DNA from: JAAYAY01 sp964563135
Lineage (GTDB): Bacteria > Planctomycetota > Planctomycetia > Pirellulales > Thermoguttaceae
Length of the DNA: 64,000 bases
Direction of reading: 5' to 3'
NCBI GenBank assembly: GCA_964563135.1
Contig: CAZLWV010000003.1
Span: 1-64,000, forward strand
The notes below the pieces were generated by a model. It was given only the letters and a program-made list of their open reading frames with translations. It searched no databases and had not been told where the DNA came from. Of this stretch, positions 63,293-64,000 are shown one piece after another. The translations under genes and the position numbers were made by a program. Each line of letters opens with the position of its first letter. Position 1 is the first letter of the stretch.

Positions 63293-64000
63293 ATGGCAAC
63301 GGACGCCAATTCCCCCACCTGGAAGCCCGTCGAAGGCCACGGTATTGCCGCCCGTTTGATGAACTGGGCCGCGAACTGGATCGCCGACCTGGGTGAAAAC
63401 GTCGACGGGGCCATCGTGGCTCTCGGCGACATCGCCCATTTCACCTTCTCGACCGTCTGGTGGCTGCTCGTGCGGCGTCCCTATCGAGGAACCCTCCTGC
63501 CCAACTTCTACCAGATTGGCGTGCTCAGCCTGCCGGTGGTGGCGTTGACCGGCGTGTTCATCGGCATGGTACTGGCGGTGCAGAGCTACGCCCAGTTTCG
63601 CATGCTTGGCATGGAAACCCGCATGGGGGCGGTGATCAACATGGCCCTCGTGCGCGAACTCGGCCCCGTGCTGGCGGCCACGATGCTGGCGGGCCGGGTC
63701 GGCAGCGCCATGGCGGCCGAACTGGGAACCATGCGTGTCACCGAGCAGATCGACGCCCTGTCGGCCATGGGTGCCAATCCGATCCACTACCTGGTGGTGC
63801 CCAGGTTTCTGGCCTGCCTGATCCTCATCCCAGCCTTGACCACGACGGCGGATTTCATGGGGGTCGTTGGCGGTGCCTTCTACAGCATCGGGCTGCTGGG
63901 GATCGACCGCCACCATTACTGGGAGAACTCGCAGGCGTTCGTGGGAGTTTTCGACCTGTTCAGCGGGCTGTTCAAGAGTCTCTTCTTCGGCGCTGCGATC
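63293..64000 (+). CDS. MlaE-family ABC transporter permease (partial, cut by window end)
   Basis: The first 236 residues of an MlaE-type lipid-transport permease, open to the window edge. LPVVALTGVFIGMVLAVQSYAQF, NMALVRELGPVLAATMLAGRVGSAMAAELGTMRVTEQIDALSAMGANPIHYLVVPRFLAC and LGIDRHHYWENSQAF match the family well. Such permeases, with an ATPase and an MCE protein, move phospholipids between membranes in diderms. The ATG at 63293 is the first good start; a TTG at 63272 is possible. The expected ATPase and MCE genes would lie beyond the window. Confidence 0.92.
   Translation, partial: MATDANSPTWKPVEGHGIAARLMNWAANWIADLGENVDGAIVALGDIAHFTFSTVWWLLVRRPYRGTLLPNFYQIGVLSLPVVALTGVFIGMVLAVQSYAQFRMLGMETRMGAVINMALVRELGPVLAATMLAGRVGSAMAAELGTMRVTEQIDALSAMGANPIHYLVVPRFLACLILIPALTTTADFMGVVGGAFYSIGLLGIDRHHYWENSQAFVGVFDLFSGLFKSLFFGAAI

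Overview
The window looks like a G+C-rich chromosomal contig from a planctomycete, most likely of the order Pirellulales. This is inferred from gene content: separate gcvPA and gcvPB, lpxB, a hopene-cyclase-like gene next to a DUF116-prenyl synthase fusion, tandem FHA proteins, and several small proteins that resemble families I know only from planctomycetes. A run of ten N at 50013-50022 shows it comes from a draft or scaffolded assembly. I found no tRNA, rRNA, insertion sequence, prophage or CRISPR array.

Layout. 1-3.0 kb: promoter region, then an overlapping class III aminotransferase / Gfo-Idh-MocA oxidoreductase pair. 3.2-6.1 kb: ppsR, queF (reverse), queC-queE (queuosine precursor synthesis) and csrA (reverse). 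6.5-18.2 kb: six reverse-strand genes (hopene-cyclase-like protein, DUF116-prenyl synthase fusion, glycosyltransferase, small cyclase-like barrel protein, ABC ATPase, very large FtsX-type permease) and one divergent radical SAM gene. Together they look like a terpenoid synthesis, glycosylation and transport locus. 19.0-24.5 kb: glycine cleavage genes gcvT-gcvH-gcvPA-gcvPB plus a lipoate ligase; gcvPA carries an in-frame TAG. 25.0-27.7 kb: two FHA paralogues around a small conserved protein, then a basic 195-residue protein. 28.0-32.6 kb: exported lipase-like hydrolase, ruvX, an SDR epimerase, a small Tyr-rich secreted protein and an M20 peptidase (reverse). 33.1-48.6 kb: a complete 14-gene nuoA-N operon behind a good sigma70-like promoter. 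48.6-51.7 kb: a degenerate NtrC-like regulator cut by the gap, a pseudo-receiver and mrp. 51.8-59.3 kb, all reverse: a 43-residue Lys-rich protein ending in four Cys, an M50 protease lacking its Asp ligand, lpxB, an FtsX permease, a GDPD-like phosphodiesterase, a CYTH protein and a Clp_N-ThiD2-ThiE fusion. 59.6-64.0 kb: a membrane/TPR protein, clpC and the start of an MlaE-type permease.

How the genes fit together. Complex I (nuo) with Mrp as a possible Fe-S carrier gives respiratory energy conservation. The glycine cleavage genes sit with the ligase that could lipoylate GcvH. LpxB and the MlaE-type permease point to a diderm envelope with lipopolysaccharide. The strongest candidates for something undescribed are the terpenoid-like locus with its DUF116 fusion and divergent operator/promoter, the Clp_N-ThiD2-ThiE protein beside clpC, the interrupted gcvPA, and the 43-residue histone-like peptide.
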